Positions 32,807-42,905 of a stretch of 64,000 bases of DNA are shown here, in pieces; position 1 is the stretch's first letter, and each line of letters opens with the position of its first letter. Source of the stretch: Hirsutella rhossiliensis (lineage: Eukaryota > Ascomycota > Sordariomycetes > Hypocreales > Ophiocordycipitaceae); assembly GCF_020360975.1 (NCBI RefSeq), contig NW_025408675.1:1116001-1180000 (forward strand), in the 5' to 3' direction. The notes beneath the pieces are model-generated. The model saw only the letters and a program-made list of their open reading frames with translations, ran no database searches and had not been told where the DNA came from. Position numbers and translations under genes: made by a program.

Positions 32807-34298
32807 CTAGTTATATTGCATGTACGTCGCCGTCGAGTTGAACTTGAGGTTGCCCTTGATGACCTTGTCGACGGCGCTCAAAAAGTCCTTTTCCGTCGCC
32901 ACCTTGCGCCGCGCGCGGATGGCAAACATGCCGGCCTCGGTGCACACGCTGCGCAGCTCGGCGCCCGTGGCGTTGGGGCAGAGGCGCGAGATGAGCTCCC
33001 AGCGGATGTCGCGCTCGACCGACATGCTCTTTGCGTGGATGCGCAGGATGCTGGCCCGGCCTTCGAGGTCGGGCAGCGAGAACTCGATCTTGCGGTCGAT
33101 GCGGCCCGGTCGCATCAGGGCCGGGTCCAGCGTCGACGGCCTGTTGGTGGCAAACATGACCTTGATGTTGCCTCGGGCGTCGAACCCGTCCAGTTGCGTG
33201 ATGAGCTCCAGCATGGTTCGTTGCACCTCGTTGTCGCCGCCGGCTCCGTCGTCGAACCGGGCACCGCCGACGGCGTCGATTTCGTCAAAGAAGATGATGC
33301 ACGCCTTCTTGGTCCGCGCCATCTCGAACAGCTCGCGAACCATCCTGGCGCCCTCGCCAACATACTTTTGCACGAGTTCGCTACCAATGACGCGGATAAA
33401 GGTCGCGTCGGTCCTGTTGGCCACAGCCCGGGCGCAGAGCGTCTTGCCCGTTCCGGGAGGCCCGTAGAGCAGGGCGCCCTTGGGCGGGTCGATGCCCAGG
33501 CTGACGAACCGCTCGGGAGATAGCAGAGGCATCTCGACGACTTCCCGCAGCTTCTCGACCTGCTCTTTGCAGCCGCCGACGTCGCCGTATGTGACATCGG
33601 GCTTCTCCTCGACCGTCATCATGGTGACGCTGGCATCGATCTTTGGCGGTAGCGGCAGCATGATTTGATACTTGTTGCGGTCCACCCCAACCCGCATGCC
33701 CTCCTCGATATCTGTTGGGCTGACGCGGTCTCCGAGCTGGACGACGAACTTGGCAATCTGCTTGACGTTGATGACATACTTCTTCTTGGACTCGTCTCCC
33801 TTGTCGTCCTCGATAATTTTCGTACAGCGCGCAACCTGAAAGGGCTGCTCTTCGGACATGCGTTGACGATCGGCGGCGACATCCCACAGATGCGGTGGTG
33901 CTAGACCAGTGTCGGACTCCTGTGTCTGGTGAGCATGGTGTATCCCGACGCTGGCCAGGGGCGGGGGCCTCAGTACCTTGACCCCAATCTTCTCGTCGAC
34001 GCTCTGCTGCTTCTCCTTGATCTGCTTCTCGAGCTTCTTTATCGATGTCCCGTACGGCGCGGCGCCGTAGGTCTTGAGGACCTGGATATCCCTAGAGGTA
34101 CAAGGACATGGTTCAGCTCTGGATGGGCCGCGGGTTTGCACCTCGCACGTACTCGTCCGTCAGGGGGGTGATTTTCTTCTCCTCAATCTCATCGTCGGCG
34201 AATTTCTTCTGGTACTTCTCCCAGTTTTGACCGGTCGCGGAAGGCTGTGGTTGTCAGCCTCGAGACCGCGATGCGTTGTCGCCTCGGGAGCTCACCAT
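32807..34298 (-). CDS. RPT1: 26S proteasome regulatory ATPase subunit Rpt1 (PSMC2)
   Basis: Exons (complement) 34296-34298, 34153-34244, 33977-34091 and 32807-33919 give 440 residues. Exon 1 is the ATG alone (next bases GTGAGC). The joined N-terminus is [20 protein letters not shown], then [18 protein letters not shown]. The last intron (33920-33976) is 57 bp, a multiple of three with no stop, so it reads through as an open frame; homologues go directly from EKIGVK to ESDTGLAPP, so it is an intron. The AAA core has Walker A GPPGTGKT (Lys229), Walker B IIFFDEID and the arginine-finger region [11 protein letters not shown]; the C-terminus is YMQYN. Rpt1 is one of six ATPases of the 19S base that unfold substrates and open the 20S gate. 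Divergent from CCT4. Confidence 0.95.
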
Positions 34299-34782
34299 GA
34301 TGGAACCCGCGGACGAAGCGGCCGGCTTCCAGTGATGCCGAGAGGTTCGGGTGCTAAACCGAGAGTCGCGGATGGTTAAGCGAGGAAAGTGACGACGAGT
34401 GCTGAACGCTGCCGTTGGGGAAAGTGGAGGTCGCAAGACGGGGGCAACGGGATGTTGGTGTTGAGATGCTGCTGGTAACGCTCAGCCAAGGCGACGAAAG
34501 CAATGCCGTAATCCCAGCCCGGTGCCTTAGCTCAAGCCACAGGTGCAGCGAGGCTCCCTGGCGCTAACCGCTAATAGCAAGCTCTGCCTTGGGCTTGGCT
34601 TGGCTTGAGCTAGACGCCGGATAATTGGCCGGCCCGGTCCAAAATTTCTGGATTTGCTGCCAGGCGACGCAACGCAGGCTAAAAGGTGGGATGGCCAAGC
34701 CTCATCGTCTCTGCCCTGCCTCCAAGCGCGACGCCAACTATAACATCCCGACCAACTTGGCGCACAGAGAACTGCTGCAATC
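34299..34782. promoter_or_regulatory. Divergent promoter region RPT1 / CCT4
   Basis: 484 bp between two divergent proteostasis genes. A short GGCTT tandem (GGCTTGGCTTGGCTTGAGC, about 34592-34610) is visible. I did not find the yeast Rpn4 site GGTGGCAAA. Confidence 0.5.
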
Positions 34783-36538
34783 ATGTCTGCGCCGGCCACA
34801 GCGATGGGCTCGTCCCACAATGCCACATTTAGGGTATGCAGAGCCACCGCCGCCCAAGGGGCCCCGCTAACAGCTCGCAGGACAAGGAGAAGCCCACGGC
34901 TGTCCGGTCCTCCAACATTGTCGCCGCCAGAGGTGTGTTGCCCACGCCGAGTCTCGCGCCAATCCCTTACTGACCGTGGCCAAGCTGTCGCCGATGCGAT
35001 CCGGACGTCTCTCGGGCCCCGCGGCATGGACAAGATGATTCGAAGCGGCAAGGGGGAGACCATCATCACCAACGACGGACACACCATGCTCAAGAGCATG
35101 TCAGTCATGCACCCCACGGCCAAGATGCTTGTCAACCTGGCCGGTGCCCAGGACGTCGAGGCCGGCGACGGCACCACCTCGGTCGTTGTCATCTGCGGCA
35201 GCTTGCTGGGCGCTGCCGACAGGCTGCTTTCCAAGGGCATCCACCCGTCGGTCATTTCAGAGGCTTTCCAGAGAGCCGCGGCTGCGGCTGTCGAGGTTCT
35301 CCACGACATGTCTCAGCCCATCACCTTGAACGACACGGCCTCGCTCCTCCAAGCCGCCAACACGTCTCTGTCTTCCAAGATTGTGTCGCAGTACTCGAAC
35401 CTTCTCGGCCCAATGGCCGTCAATTCCGTCACCAAGACCATCGACTTGAGGAACGCAGACAATGTCGACTTGAAAAATATTAGAATCATCAGAAAGGTTG
35501 GCGGCACAATCGAGGACAGCGAGCTCGTCGACGGCCTGGTCCTCAATCAACCCGTTCTCAAGAACGCCGGCGGACCCGCCAGGATGGAAAAGGCACGCAT
35601 TGGGCTGATTCAGTTCCAGCTGAGCCCCCCCAAGCCCGATGTGAGTAACGTACTGGGAGCAAATCGAGGAACAAGCAATGCTGACTTTCGCCCAGATGGA
35701 GAATACAATCCAGGTCAACGACTATCGGCAAATGGACAAGATTGTCAAGGAGGAGCGGCTCTACCTCTTGAACCTGGCCAAGAAGATTAAGAAGGCAAAG
35801 TGCAACGTCCTGCTGCTCCAGAAATCCATCCTCCGCGACGCCGTCAACGACCTTTCGCTGCACTTTTTGGCCAAGCTGGGCATTCTCGCCATCAAGGACA
35901 TTGAGCGAGATGAGGTCGAGTTCATCTGCAAATCGACGGGATGCAAGCCGGTGGCCGACATTGACTCCTTCACCGAGGATAAGCTGGGCTCGGCGGACCT
36001 GGTCGAGGAGGTGCAGTCGTCAGGCGCACGGATGGTCAAGGTGACCGGAGCCAAGGCAACGGGCAAGACGGTTTCCGTGGTTGTCCGAGGCGCCAACTCG
36101 CTCATCTTGGAGGAGGCCGAGCGAAGCTTGCACGACGCACTCTGCGTGGTGCGCTGTCTCGTCAAGAAGAAGGCCCTGATCGCTGGTGGAGGCGCGGCCG
36201 AGATTGAGATCGCCGCCCAGCTATCGAAGCAGGCGCGAAGCCTGACCGGCACCGAAGCGATTTGCTGGAAGGCATTCGCGGACGCCATGGAGGTGATACC
36301 GACAACGCTGGCAGAGAATGCCGGGCTGAACAGCATCAAGGTGGTGACGGACCTGAGGCACCGGCACGAGATGGGGGAGAAGAACGCCGGGGTCAGCATC
36401 AAGTCTGGAGGGGTCAACACCAACATATCCAAGGAGAATGTGCTTCAGCCACTGCTGGTGAGCACGAGCGCGATTGAGCTGGCGGCGGAGACGGTCAAGA
36501 TGATTCTGAGGATAGACGACATTGCTCTGACGAGATGA
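34783..36538 (+). CDS. CCT4: T-complex protein 1 subunit delta (CCT4), cytosolic chaperonin
   Basis: Exons 34783-34833, 34881-34932, 34985-35640 and 35696-36538 give 533 residues; introns are 47, 52 and 55 bp. After [17 protein letters not shown] the spliced exons add [17 protein letters not shown] and [19 protein letters not shown], the group II chaperonin signature. The ATP-binding loop GDGTTSVVV begins at about Gly95, and the second equatorial motif [10 protein letters not shown] is near residue 400. Length matches the family (about 530). The CCT/TRiC ring folds actin, tubulin and WD40 proteins, including Cdc20/Cdh1. Both early introns fall inside the N-terminal equatorial segment, so the gene is easily mis-annotated with a shorter N-terminus. 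Confidence 0.96.
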
Positions 36539-37118
36539 GACGAGGTGCCGGACATTAGACGGGGCATGGAGGCTGGTTGACGTTTGACAATACCACCGAC
36601 AAAGGAAGAATGAAAGCGGACGTTGCAACGAGTTGCTTGTCCCTTGGCATCGGCGCGGAATACTTGCAAGGGGAGTCGTGAGGAAATGCTGCGTTGAGGA
36701 AAGCTGAGGGCGGCGGATGCACGTAGAGCAACAGCACTCAGGGGGGCCTGTTAAAATGCTGGGCGGCAGCGAGCTGGCGCCTCTAAAACACTTCCAAAGG
36801 ATGTATTTACTATAACGTCGCCATGTCCTTCAATCATGAGTCGTCCCAAGATCTCCTTTCTTCTTAATTCCTACCCAGGCAGATGCCTTGGGTAACAACA
36901 GGATGGTTCTTTCCCAAAGTCACTACCAAGGGGCCTGCCTGCTCCTTCCCTTTCCGCCCTCTTGAGCCCCCTCTCGTCCATCTCCCCTTCACCCTTTCTG
37001 GCAGAGCGAGCGTTAAACCTGCACTCTTGCCATTCAACTTCCAACACAGCAGCAGCTCGTGCCTCCCTCTCACGAAAAAACCAAGCCCAAAGACAGAGCG
37101 GCGCCGGCGGCTCTTACG
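36539..37118. other. Intergenic region CCT4 to 37119 gene
   Basis: 580 bp holding the CCT4 3' UTR and the leader of the next gene. The final 200 bp are C/T-rich and then adenine-rich, typical of a fungal promoter/5' UTR. No other feature was seen. Confidence 0.55.
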
Positions 37119-37606
37119 ATGAACCGAAACAAGGCTTCCGATGACGGCCCGGCGGCGGTGGCGGCTGCGATGCAGCGTGTGCTGCAGGTGAGCAAGCTCG
37201 CAAGAGCCTCCGAGCCGCTGAGCTGACAAGCCGCTCTCTCAGCTGCAGGAGGATCGCGCCAAGCGCATCAAGGCGGTGTCTGAAGAGCACCAGAAGGCCG
37301 TGGCGGAGCTGCGATCTCGCACGCTGGCTCGCTACAGGGGGGAGCTGAGGCAAAGGTACGCACATGCCACGCCTTCCTAGGACTGAGGGAGTGGAAACGC
37401 TGACAGAGCTGATCCACAGAGAGAAGAAACGCGCGCAGCAGGTTGCCAGGATCATGTCCAGCGTTGAGCGGCGCAGAGACATCGAAGTCAAGATGCAGGA
37501 GCTCGTGCTGCAGATGCACCTCGAGGTGAGAAAGGTGGAAGAGATGATGCTGGTGGGCTATCATGGGAGGGAGATGGATGTCAGGTCGTCGATGGAAGGG
37601 CTGTAG
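37119..37606 (+). CDS. Small coiled-coil protein, unknown function
   Basis: Exons 37119-37187, 37243-37355 and 37420-37606 give 122 residues; the introns have consensus ends (GTGAGC...CAG, GTACGC...CAG) and GCTGAC-like branch sites. The frame is consistent across both joins. The protein begins MNRNKASDDGPAAVAAAMQ and is nearly all charged helix (QEDRAKRIKAVSEEHQKAV, ELRSRTLARYRGELRQ, EKKRAQQVARIMSSVERR), consistent with a coiled coil, with a short tail ending SSMEGL. An alternative acceptor at 37248 would remove Leu-Gln. It is too short and too repetitive in charge to assign by eye. Convergent with COX17, 275 bp between stop codons. Confidence 0.65.
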
Positions 37607-37881
37607 ATGAGGGCTCATGCATGCCCAGATCTGTTGCCGACTCGACGTGATGCACAATTCAGGTTTGTAGCCCCAATTAGTCTGGATCCCTCAGTGAGCA
37701 CAAGCATTGTGCGGTGATGCTTGACAGGAGAGTCCACACAGCATACCCGAAACGATGGCAACAATGGGAAAAGAAGAGAGGGGTATCATTTATTGATGCG
37801 CGACAGCCCGTCTATACCATGAGTGATGACACAGGGGAATAATGTACAGCAGAAGCAGCCGTGTTGGGCTCAGACGCCAGC

Positions 37882-38250
37882 TCATGCTTTGTAGCCGAAT
37901 CCGAGCATGCAAGTCTTGTATTGCTCGACGAGCGACCGACAGTCGGCGGCTGGGTCAGCGGCGGTGGAGAAGAGCATGCACTCGTCCCGTTTCGACTTTT
38001 CCTCCTTGCAGACGCAGCACGGCTATGGACAGAAGCGGTCAGCGGCGTCGGGGGGTGGCGGGGGTAGGACGAGGGCCGGCGGAAGCTCACCTTGGGCCGG
38101 GAGGCGCTGTCGGGGGAAGCGGCGGCAGGCGCGGATACCGCGGCTACAGGCATGGGAAGTGGTGTTAGCGGAATCGTGTGGACTCGGTGAAGAGACGGGG
38201 AGGGACGAGAAGGGGCTTGACGTACGGATGGGCGCGGCTTTGGCGTCCAT
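37882..38250 (-). CDS. COX17: Cox17, copper chaperone for cytochrome c oxidase
   Basis: Exons (complement) 38226-38250, 38091-38143 and 37882-38022, with introns 38144-38225 and 38023-38090, encode only 72 residues; neither exon stands out as an ORF alone. The protein has a 26-residue Ala/Pro/Ser-rich N-terminus and then PCCVCKEEKSKRDEC. Cys28-Cys29 is the copper-binding pair. Two CX9C motifs (Cys31-Cys41 and Cys54-Cys64) form the disulfide-locked hairpin imported by the Mia40 pathway; the end is GFGYKA. Cox17 hands Cu(I) to Sco1 and Cox11 in the intermembrane space for complex IV assembly. The overlapping 114-codon minus-strand frame at 37812-38153 is a read-through artefact. Confidence 0.95.
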
Positions 38251-39361
38251 GGCGGGCTGTCGAGAAGAAGCTCTCTGGTTCCGAAGGATTGGATGCGACG
38301 GCCGAGCCGTGAGTTCCTCTTCCTTTCCCTGCCTTGCTCCTCGTCTTTTGTTTCTTACTTGTTTCCTCTAGATATGGGAGAGGAACAGCGTCGAGGGAAA
38401 TGTTTAGCAGCCGGCTTGAGCTACTGTCTGGCACTGTCGCCCGGGATGGGAATTTGCTTGATGTCTGGATTTCGGCCAATCATGTCATGGACAGCTCACG
38501 TGCCCTCGCGACAGCTTCGCGATGAAGCGTCGTGCGGGCCGACGCCACGCGACAAAGAGTCTTGAAGCCACGCTCTGCAGCCGATGTCAGGGTGGCTTTG
38601 CGAGATGGTGGCTCGGGGCGCTTACCCGAGAATACTGGGTTCCATTTCTTACGGTACCGACACAGGCACAGGCATCATGCTGTCTGTCCGATTTGCAGAG
38701 AGGTGGAAGTCCGTCGTCTCGCTCGAGGTCCGAGGGCGGGGCGAGTGTTGTTCCGGCCGTCCGTTGACTCACGAGGTGTCTCGCCTCCCTTTACTAAGCA
38801 TCTCTTTGTAGTTCCACCATGAACTTCATGCTTCTCACCGTCGTCGCCCTTTGAAAGTGCCACTTGATCAACAACAACGGTAATGACTCACACCATACCT
38901 CGAGCAGGCTGCTTCCAGAAGCATCCACGCGCCAGCCAACTTGCTGCCTAACGCACAGCAGCAGAGCATGAAACCTCGGGTCGTCGCCAATGCAGTGGCG
39001 AGTGTACGCGTGTCCCACACACACAGCATGATCCGCCACTCGCCATCCCTGCGTCGCAGCTACACGCTCTTCTCCATGGGGAGAGCCGGTCCCTCGGGCC
39101 CTCGACTTGGTGGGCCGGCCGACGAATCATGGCTGCTGAATGCGCGGCGGATAAACCAGCCCGGACGATGCGCTTCCAAGCGTGGCCGTACGCCAGCCCT
39201 CGTCTGCCTGCCTGGTTGACGTCGACTGTGAGTGCCTGGCGACCGTCCCACGTATATAAAGGCGCCTGTTCATGTTCCTCCAACAGAGAGAACTGTAGTT
39301 CACATCCACAGCGAGAATTCGCAAACAACCATTTCATCCCGCCTTTTACAAATATTTGAAC
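38251..39361. promoter_or_regulatory. Intergenic region COX17 / small heat-shock gene
   Basis: About 1.1 kb between divergent starts. Near 38908-38918 the motif TTCCAGAAG has the TTCnnGAA arrangement of a minimal heat-shock element. The heat-shock gene has a TATA box (see separate entry). No additional gene was found. Confidence 0.5.
39253..39260 (+). promoter_or_regulatory. TATA box of the small heat-shock protein gene
   Basis: TATATAAA, 102 bp upstream of the ATG at 39362. It is the clearest TATA box in the window and fits a strongly inducible stress gene. Confidence 0.7.
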
Positions 39362-40447
39362 ATGAACTCGCACAACCAACAGAACGCGCCCGCCTGGGAC
39401 TTCATGCAGTTTCTCGACCCCTCGTCGCGCGCCCCCGGCCAGGGCGTCGACCACCAAGCCCCTATTGGCGGCCCCTGGGGTCACCACCCGCCAACGGGCT
39501 TCGGTCACCCATGGGGCCCCGGCCAGGGGTGGGGGGGCCCGAGGCACAGGCCCGGCGCCGGCCATCCCCACCACTGGGGCGCCGGTCGACCACGCCGCCA
39601 AGACGGGGCCCCTGAGCGGGCAGCGGCTCGCGACGACGACGAGACCCGTGAGTCGACGGCCGGGGCCAACGACGAAAAGGTCGACGGCTCGGATCGCACC
39701 GTCAACAATAGCGAGCCCACCGTCCCCGACCCCGCCGAGGTCACCCCGGGAGAGGACGAGGCCGACACCGACCCCGCGTCGCGCTCTCCGTGCGGACCAG
39801 GCCGTCGCGGAGGCCGCCGTGGCTGCGGGCGTTCTCGTCGCGGTTGCGGGCCTCGGGCCGGCCACTTCCACAACCCCGATGCATTCTCAGGCCCGTCGCC
39901 CAACTGGCCCGCCTTCCACGGCATGATGCACGGCATCGTGAACCCCCTGATCCGCGACATCCACGATCAGGCACGGCGCTACACCGCTGGCGCCTTCAAC
40001 TTCAACGACAACGACACAAGCTTCGGCAACAACCACCACCATCGCGACGGCAACGACCCCGCCGACGACGCCACCGCCTTCACGCCCCCCCTCGACGTCT
40101 ACAACACAAAGACATCCTACGTCGTCCATGTCGCCCTGCCCGGCGCCCGCAAGGAGGACCTGGGCGTCGCTTGGGACCCGGACACGGCGCGCCTGCGCAT
40201 CGCCGGCGTCGTCCACCGCCCGGGCGACGAGCTCCTCCTCGCCGCCCTGGCCTCGGGCGAGCGCCGCGTCGGCCTCTTTGAGCGCCACGTCGCCCTGCCG
40301 CCCGCCGGTGCCGCCGACGAGGATGGCGAAAGGGATGCTGTCGACGCAGACAACATCTCGGCCAAGATGGACAATGGCATCCTCGTCGTCATCGTGCCCA
40401 AGCTTGAGAAGGAGTGGACCCAGATTCGACGTGTTGACATTGAGTGA
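39362..40447 (+). CDS. Small heat-shock protein (HSP20/alpha-crystallin) with long N-terminal extension
   Basis: A single exon of 361 residues. The start is the ATG at 39362 (MNSHNQQNAPAWDFMQFLD); a TTG six bases upstream is not a start. The alpha-crystallin domain is at about residues 235-355: PPLDVYNTKTSYVVHVALPG, KEDLGVAWDPDTARLRIAG, ERHVALPP and the conserved strand NGILVVIVPK, with VDIE as a possible I-x-I-like C-terminal motif. The first 235 residues are unusually long: a Gly/Pro/His-rich part with repeated WG and HP pairs, an acidic part, then a basic Arg/Gly/Cys segment (GPGRRGGRRGCGRSRRGCG). Typical fungal HSP30s are roughly 200-270 residues. ATP-independent holdase activity is inferred from the family. 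The TATA box supports stress induction. Confidence 0.9.
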   Translation: MNSHNQQNAPAWDFMQFLDPSSRAPGQGVDHQAPIGGPWGHHPPTGFGHPWGPGQGWGGPRHRPGAGHPHHWGAGRPRRQDGAPERAAARDDDETRESTAGANDEKVDGSDRTVNNSEPTVPDPAEVTPGEDEADTDPASRSPCGPGRRGGRRGCGRSRRGCGPRAGHFHNPDAFSGPSPNWPAFHGMMHGIVNPLIRDIHDQARRYTAGAFNFNDNDTSFGNNHHHRDGNDPADDATAFTPPLDVYNTKTSYVVHVALPGARKEDLGVAWDPDTARLRIAGVVHRPGDELLLAALASGERRVGLFERHVALPPAGAADEDGERDAVDADNISAKMDNGILVVIVPKLEKEWTQIRRVDIE

Positions 40448-41336
40448 AAGGGGGGGGGGGTTTGTTTCGGCCCTCGGTTTACGGATGCCCTCTATTGAAC
40501 GATTGATTTTATCACTTCTATGCCTTAACTATGCGGTCAATGAAGAACTGAAAACCCAAAAAAACCGGTCCCCGAATTTCGTGCTACCCGAGAGGTGTTC
40601 ATGCCTTGGAGGAGCATACGAGATTCTCGCAGTAAGGAAAGAGGGAGGGATTCATTGTCAGCTTCATCAACGCTGTTACTCCGTCGTCTCTTGTTTACAC
40701 ATAATATAAGGAAAGAAACGAAAAAAGATGAAATAGGTTATTGCTCTTGCACGTTTCTCGTCCATCGTATCCCGTGACTCTGTCTAGTTATAACCTGCAA
40801 TCGTGACATCAACTGGAAAAGGCATATAATGAAATGCTCCTCGGCGCTGTCGGCCACGTCTTCGTCTCGCATTCACGCAGCGCCCATCACCGGCGCACTT
40901 GGTCAGAAAAGGTTTCTCGAGGCAGAATTGATTCGGTTCGGCAGTATCGATTAGAGGGGGTGAAGGGGTCGTAAAGGACAATTGCGCCTAAAGCCTATGC
41001 TATGGGTATATGCTGGACTGGTAGATCAGTGATTGTGTGGGGGTATGTTTACGCATGGGGACCTCATGCTCCATCTTCGCCGAAAAAGAATATACGTTCA
41101 TGGATGCCGCGCGCGTCCCACGAAGGACGAGAGCTCGGAAAATGAAGACGGCAAAATAACAGCGGCGGCGCGCGGGCCGCATGTAATGTGCCCTCTTGCA
41201 AAAACCCTCATTCTTGCTCCCGGAGCCAAGAAAAAAGCAGCAGCCTTCCGCTGAAACAAAGGGAAAGAATTATGTGCCAAACAGGAATCAAACCTATTCA
41301 CGGCATCGACGGAGCGCGACGGGCTAGGCTTGACTC
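40448..41336. other. Intergenic region, convergent 3' ends
   Basis: 889 bp between two stop codons. It begins with a run of about 11 G just after the heat-shock gene. No gene was recognised; a T-arm-like stretch near 41280 was tested and rejected. Confidence 0.6.
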
Positions 41337-42905
41337 TCAAATGTCTAGCTCGCTAGCGATTTCTTCCCGCACGTGGCGGCACCACTTCAGGATGGCCGCC
41401 TCAAAGTCTGCCCAGGCTTGTGGCCCGCTGTTGTAGACAACGCCGAGAGCATCCACCTTGAGCAGCACCTCGAAGCGCAGCTCCGCGGCCTTGACCCAGT
41501 AGCGGAGGTTGTCGGCGCACCGGTAGGGCTTTTGCGTGTCGACGTGGAAGCTGGGAATCGCGCCGAACCGCCTCCTAGACTTATTCACCACGGCATTGTG
41601 CAGCCGGACGAGGCGCAGGCCGTTTTGCATGCTCTCGAGGAATGGCGTGGGCGTTCCCGACGCCTCGGGCAGCGGCGTCCACGGCGGGAGGGGGCCACCT
41701 TCGGGGTCCATGGACGTGAGAAATGACCGCTCCCGCTCGTATTCCCGGCCAGACCAGTCGCCGCGTAGCCAGGCCCAGTTGGCCCGCTCGGCCCTCTCTG
41801 CCGCCTCCAGGTCCTCCTCCTTGGTGAGCATATCCAAGACGCCGCCGATCCAGTCGGTCATTGTCTTGATCTCTTCGTCTCTCAGCCCGCCTTTGAAGTT
41901 GCGGGTGGCCATCTGCTTCAGCACCTCCATGACACCCAACAAATCCGCCCGGACCTGCTTCTCCGACTTGATGGAGTCTAGGCGTTCCGGCAGCTCGTGA
42001 GCTGTGTAGTATATTTTGGCGGCCCGGATGGCGAGCGTGACAACGTCGAGGATGTGCATGCCTTGCAGTTCATACCAACCCTGGCTCTTCTCCTCGGGCA
42101 TATTGGGGTACTGCGGCGCGTCGGCGGGATCCTCGTACAGGCCGGCCTTGCGCTGCCGCACCTCGCCCAGGGCCTTGGCGGCGTCTTGCAGGGTGGTGTC
42201 CAGGTCCGCCTTGAGCTCTGCCATGGTGGGCGGCTTGGGCACCTGTGGATCCTTGTGGTGATATGTACTTACTGTGGGTGGGAGCATGCCCGAGTCGGAC
42301 TCGGCGAAGCTGTCGTCGTAGTAGTCGTCATCCTCCATCTCGAGGGGCGACGCCGTCTCCAACGCATCGGCACCTAGGTCTGGGCTGCTGCCCATAGAGG
42401 CGTAAGAGGAGTCGGCATCGGATACCCTCTTGGAGGCGGGGCTGGTGCCTTGCAAGGCCGACAGATCCAGAGTGGCACGCTGCGTCTGCTTTTTGCGCGC
42501 CAGCTGAGCGCCCTTGCCGTCCAAGAGGCCGGTCCGAGCAAAGTAGTACTGCAAGTGGGCAATGCTGCCGAGACTCATGACACTCTCGCGGGACCTGGCG
42601 CTGGCGGCGAAGTCGGTGGGCTGGGGCCGCACGTATCCCCGGCGGCGACCCTTGCGCTCGGGGCCATGGCCGGAAGTGCCAGACAGATTCGAGGTATCCG
42701 AGGCCTGTGAGTGGTACGAGGCCGAGGAGTGGCGCGAGGAAACGTCGCCGCTCTGTGAGCCTCGAAAGGTGAGATGGGAGTGAGAAGAGGCGGAAGAGCC
42801 GATGGACAGGCAGCGCGTCAGGTCCGGACAGGCCCCAGGGGTGAGAGTGGGCGAGGTCTCGGGGGTGGGGGGCCGACACAGCTGCCGGCCGTTTGCGGTG
42901 GCCAT
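41337..42905 (-). CDS. Conserved-looking hypothetical protein with disordered N-terminus
   Basis: A single open frame. The start at 42905 (MATANGRQLCRPPTPETSPTL) gives 522 residues; codons remain open upstream to 43280 but are Pro/Arg/Ser leader-like. Residues 1-190 are Ser/Pro-rich, with a basic GPERKGRRRGYVRP patch and an acidic DDDYYDDSF cluster. The C-terminal half is ordered and helical: MHILDVVTLAIRAAKIYYTA, HELPERLDSIKSEKQVRADL, VMEVLKQMATRNF, then NWAWLRGDWSGREYERERSF and a final domain (ELRFEVLLKVDALGVVYNSG). I recognise no catalytic motif or named domain. The order-disorder pattern resembles a scaffold or signalling adaptor, but that is only an impression. Confidence 0.75.
   Translation of the reverse strand: MATANGRQLCRPPTPETSPTLTPGACPDLTRCLSIGSSASSHSHLTFRGSQSGDVSSRHSSASYHSQASDTSNLSGTSGHGPERKGRRRGYVRPQPTDFAASARSRESVMSLGSIAHLQYYFARTGLLDGKGAQLARKKQTQRATLDLSALQGTSPASKRVSDADSSYASMGSSPDLGADALETASPLEMEDDDYYDDSFAESDSGMLPPTVSTYHHKDPQVPKPPTMAELKADLDTTLQDAAKALGEVRQRKAGLYEDPADAPQYPNMPEEKSQGWYELQGMHILDVVTLAIRAAKIYYTAHELPERLDSIKSEKQVRADLLGVMEVLKQMATRNFKGGLRDEEIKTMTDWIGGVLDMLTKEEDLEAAERAERANWAWLRGDWSGREYERERSFLTSMDPEGGPLPPWTPLPEASGTPTPFLESMQNGLRLVRLHNAVVNKSRRRFGAIPSFHVDTQKPYRCADNLRYWVKAAELRFEVLLKVDALGVVYNSGPQAWADFEAAILKWCRHVREEIASELDI

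Noticed and set aside
37812..38153. A 113-codon minus-strand ORF as an independent gene
   Set aside because: It reads through COX17 introns in the wrong frame; the spliced Cox17 product with CC and twin CX9C motifs explains the locus.
41260..41330. Minus-strand T-arm-like sequence (ATAGG TTTGATT CCTGT)
   Set aside because: The T stem pairs, but no complementary acceptor strand or cloverleaf exists within 90 bp upstream.
42240..42290. GTAAGT...CAG segment of 30 bp inside the 41337 gene, possible micro-intron
   Set aside because: It is in frame and far shorter than any plausible spliceosomal intron in this window; the ORF continues through it.
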